A DNA stretch of 7,325 nt from the NCBI GenBank assembly GCA_905198755.1, contig CAJKDR010000048.1:1-7325 (forward strand). The letters are read 5' to 3'. The translations under genes and the position numbers were made by a program. Shown here piece by piece: positions 6,125 to 7,325 of the stretch (its first letter is position 1; each line of letters starts with the position of its first letter). The notes below the pieces were generated by a model. It was given only the letters and a program-made list of their open reading frames with translations, was not told the origin of the DNA and made no database searches. The stretch comes from an uncultured Clostridiaceae bacterium. GTDB taxonomy: Bacteria; Bacillota; Clostridia; TANB77; CAG-508.

Positions 6125-7114
6125 TTATTTTACTCCTGTTTTATTTATTATAGTATTACTTATATTTCTTACTGTTTCTGTTGTTTGATAGTTTTCTTCA
6201 TCAAATAAGTCTTTGTGTAATTTTTCTACTGATTCTTCTAGTGTTTGTGGTACTCCATACCATACTTTGTTTATCATTTTTCCGTTTACTTTGTATGGCC
6301 ATCCAATGCTTTCTCCTATGCTATATGATGCTACATCTGTCATTACTTCTGTTATTTCTGATTTTGTTATGTTTGTGTGTAATTCTGGTAGTATTTTGTC
6401 TGCTATTTTGTTCATTTCTGCTACTGACATTTTCTTTATTTTACTAAATACTGCATCTATTACTGTTCTCATTCTTTCTGTTCTTTGATAGTCTGTATCT
6501 ATTTTTCTTATTCTTCCATATGCTAGTGCTTGTTCTCCTGTTAGGTTATATGTTCCTGCTTTTGTTATTCCTGGTATCTTTGATGCTTCTGCTGATGTTA
6601 CATTTATTTTTACTCCTCCAACTTCATTCACTAAATCTTTTACTACTTGGAAGTTTATTGTTACATATTCTTTTATGTTTAAATCTAGATTTCTGTTTAT
6701 TGTACTCATTGATAGTGCTGCACCACCATATGCATATGCATGGTTTATTTTTGTATAGCCATGGTTTGGCACTTCTACATATGTATCTCTATATATTGAT
6801 GTCATTTTTACTTTTTTTGTTTGTTCGTTTATGCTGAATATTATTATACAGTCACTTCTTCCTGTATATCCGTCTGCATCATCTATTCCAAACAATACTA
6901 TGTTTCTATATCCTGATAGATTTTCTGTTACTCCTTCTGTTACTTCTATTGTATTTTCATCTATTTTATCATAGTTTATTTTGTTTAATTTACTATTTAT
7001 AAATGAGTATCCTATTCCTACTCCTATTAATAACAATATAAGTATTACTGCTATTATTATGAAAAATACTTTTAATTTTGAGTGTTTTTTCTCCTTTTTT
7101 TCTTTCTTTTCCAT
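6125..7114 (-). CDS. LytR-CpsA-Psr (LCP) family cell-wall polymer ligase
   Basis: Complete 329-residue protein and first gene of the operon. A lysine-rich cytoplasmic N-terminus (1-15) and one membrane helix (about 16-38) place the rest outside the cell. The LCP domain shows NIVLFGIDD (71-79), GRSD (85-88), SIYRDTYVEVP (107-117), KINHAYAYGG (122-131), ALAYGRIR (196-203) and DYQRTERMR (208-216). The conserved arginines and aspartates (Arg86, Asp88, Arg109, Arg211, Arg214) that bind the polyprenyl pyrophosphate are all there. LCP enzymes transfer finished polymers from undecaprenyl pyrophosphate to peptidoglycan, so it probably anchors the polymer made by this operon; older annotations call such proteins transcriptional attenuators. 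The ATG at 7112-7114 has GGGGTGA upstream, and a strong promoter ends about 20 bases before the start. Codon use is extreme: 38 of 39 Ile codons are ATA. An 82-base gap with a hairpin separates it from the dehydratase gene. Confidence 0.94.
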   Translation of the reverse strand: MEKKEKKEKKHSKLKVFFIIIAVILILLLIGVGIGYSFINSKLNKINYDKIDENTIEVTEGVTENLSGYRNIVLFGIDDADGYTGRSDCIIIFSINEQTKKVKMTSIYRDTYVEVPNHGYTKINHAYAYGGAALSMSTINRNLDLNIKEYVTINFQVVKDLVNEVGGVKINVTSAEASKIPGITKAGTYNLTGEQALAYGRIRKIDTDYQRTERMRTVIDAVFSKIKKMSVAEMNKIADKILPELHTNITKSEITEVMTDVASYSIGESIGWPYKVNGKMINKVWYGVPQTLEESVEKLHKDLFDEENYQTTETVRNISNTIINKTGVK

Positions 7115-7134
7115 TTTATCACCCCGTCCAATAT

Positions 7135-7163
7135 AGTATACTAAAAGCTTATATTTTTTGCAA
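7135..7163 (-). promoter_or_regulatory. Sigma-A type promoter of the operon
   Basis: On the minus strand TTGCAA (7158-7163, 4 of 6 to consensus) is separated by exactly 17 bases from TATACT (7135-7140, 5 of 6). Transcription should begin near 7128, giving a leader of only about 14 bases that contains the ribosome site GGGGTGA. Such a short leader leaves no room for a riboswitch or attenuator ahead of the LCP gene, so control is more likely by protein binding at or upstream of the promoter. No other convincing promoter was seen in the operon. Confidence 0.72.
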
Positions 7164-7325
7164 GTGGTTTATAGCAAAAATAGCATTATTTCCACTGACA
7201 ATTTTTAGGTATTTTAGTATTCCTTTCTAGCATTCGGGCGGATACACATTTTGTCGATTTTTGGTGTATGATTTTTCTTGTTTTTTTGTTTGTTTTGGTA
7301 TATAGTTTGTTTAATATTAATTAAT
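7164..7325. other. Upstream non-coding region with a GC-rich patch and a short dyad
   Basis: No gene is supported here. The region holds a patch unusually rich in G and C for this window (7230-7247, including CGGGCGG) and beside it a 6-base inverted repeat, ATACAC (7242-7247) and GTGTAT (7264-7269), spaced by 16 bases that contain TTTTGTCGAT. A T-rich plus-strand run follows (about 7270-7300). A second small dyad, AGTGG (7163-7167) and CCACT (7192-7196), touches the -35 element. Any of these could be a regulator site, but none matches a site I can name with confidence. Confidence 0.3.

Noticed and set aside
7249..7262. Possible Spo0A box (TTTTGTCGATTTTT)
   Set aside because: It has one mismatch to TGTCGAA, and near-matches of this length are expected by chance in a 7-kb AT-rich window. 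It also lies far upstream of the promoter.
1..7325. tRNA or rRNA genes, CRISPR arrays, insertion sequences, phage or plasmid features
   Set aside because: No regular repeat-spacer pattern, cloverleaf, transposase or terminal inverted repeats were seen. Nearly all of the window is accounted for by the polysaccharide genes.

Overview
This AT-rich window carries one cell-surface polysaccharide operon, written entirely on the minus strand, so it is transcribed from the right end of the window to the left. The base composition, good Shine-Dalgarno sites, a sigma-A-type promoter, heavy use of AGA and ATA codons, a normal TGA stop (end of the VanZ gene) and the protein families point to a low-GC Bacillota, most likely a Clostridia-type organism. 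The species cannot be named from sequence alone.

Layout in transcription order. A 211-base region at 7115-7325 holds a clear promoter (7135-7163) just ahead of the first gene. The genes are: (1) a LytR-CpsA-Psr (LCP) enzyme, 6125-7114; (2) a membrane-anchored PglF/CapD-type UDP-GlcNAc 4,6-dehydratase, 4153-6042; (3) a small VanZ-family membrane protein, 3664-4119; (4) a DegT/EpsN/PglE-type sugar aminotransferase, 2447-3667; (5) a PglC-type phosphoglycosyl transferase, 1769-2425; (6) a family 2 glycosyltransferase, 965-1756; (7) a TupA-like ATP-grasp protein, 84-983; (8) the first 32 codons of a family 4 type glycosyltransferase, cut by the left edge. Genes 3-8 are tightly packed: ATGA overlap, 21-base gap, 12-base gap, 19-base overlap, 14-base overlap. 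An 82-base gap with a strong hairpin separates gene 1 from gene 2.

How the genes fit together (inference from families). The dehydratase and aminotransferase would convert UDP-GlcNAc to a UDP-4-amino-4,6-dideoxy sugar. The PglC-like enzyme would load a sugar phosphate of this kind onto undecaprenyl phosphate at the inner face of the membrane. The glycosyltransferases would extend the chain, the ATP-grasp protein could add an amino acid by an amide bond, and the LCP enzyme would attach the finished polymer to the cell wall. No PglD-type acetyltransferase, flippase or polymerase is in the window; they may lie beyond the left edge.

The layout is a recognisable capsule/exopolysaccharide type, not a wholly unknown system. 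The points most worth a second look are the possible aminoacyl decoration by the TupA-like protein, the missing acetyltransferase, the VanZ gene translationally coupled inside the sugar pathway, a steep change in isoleucine codon use along the operon, and the hairpin after the LCP gene.
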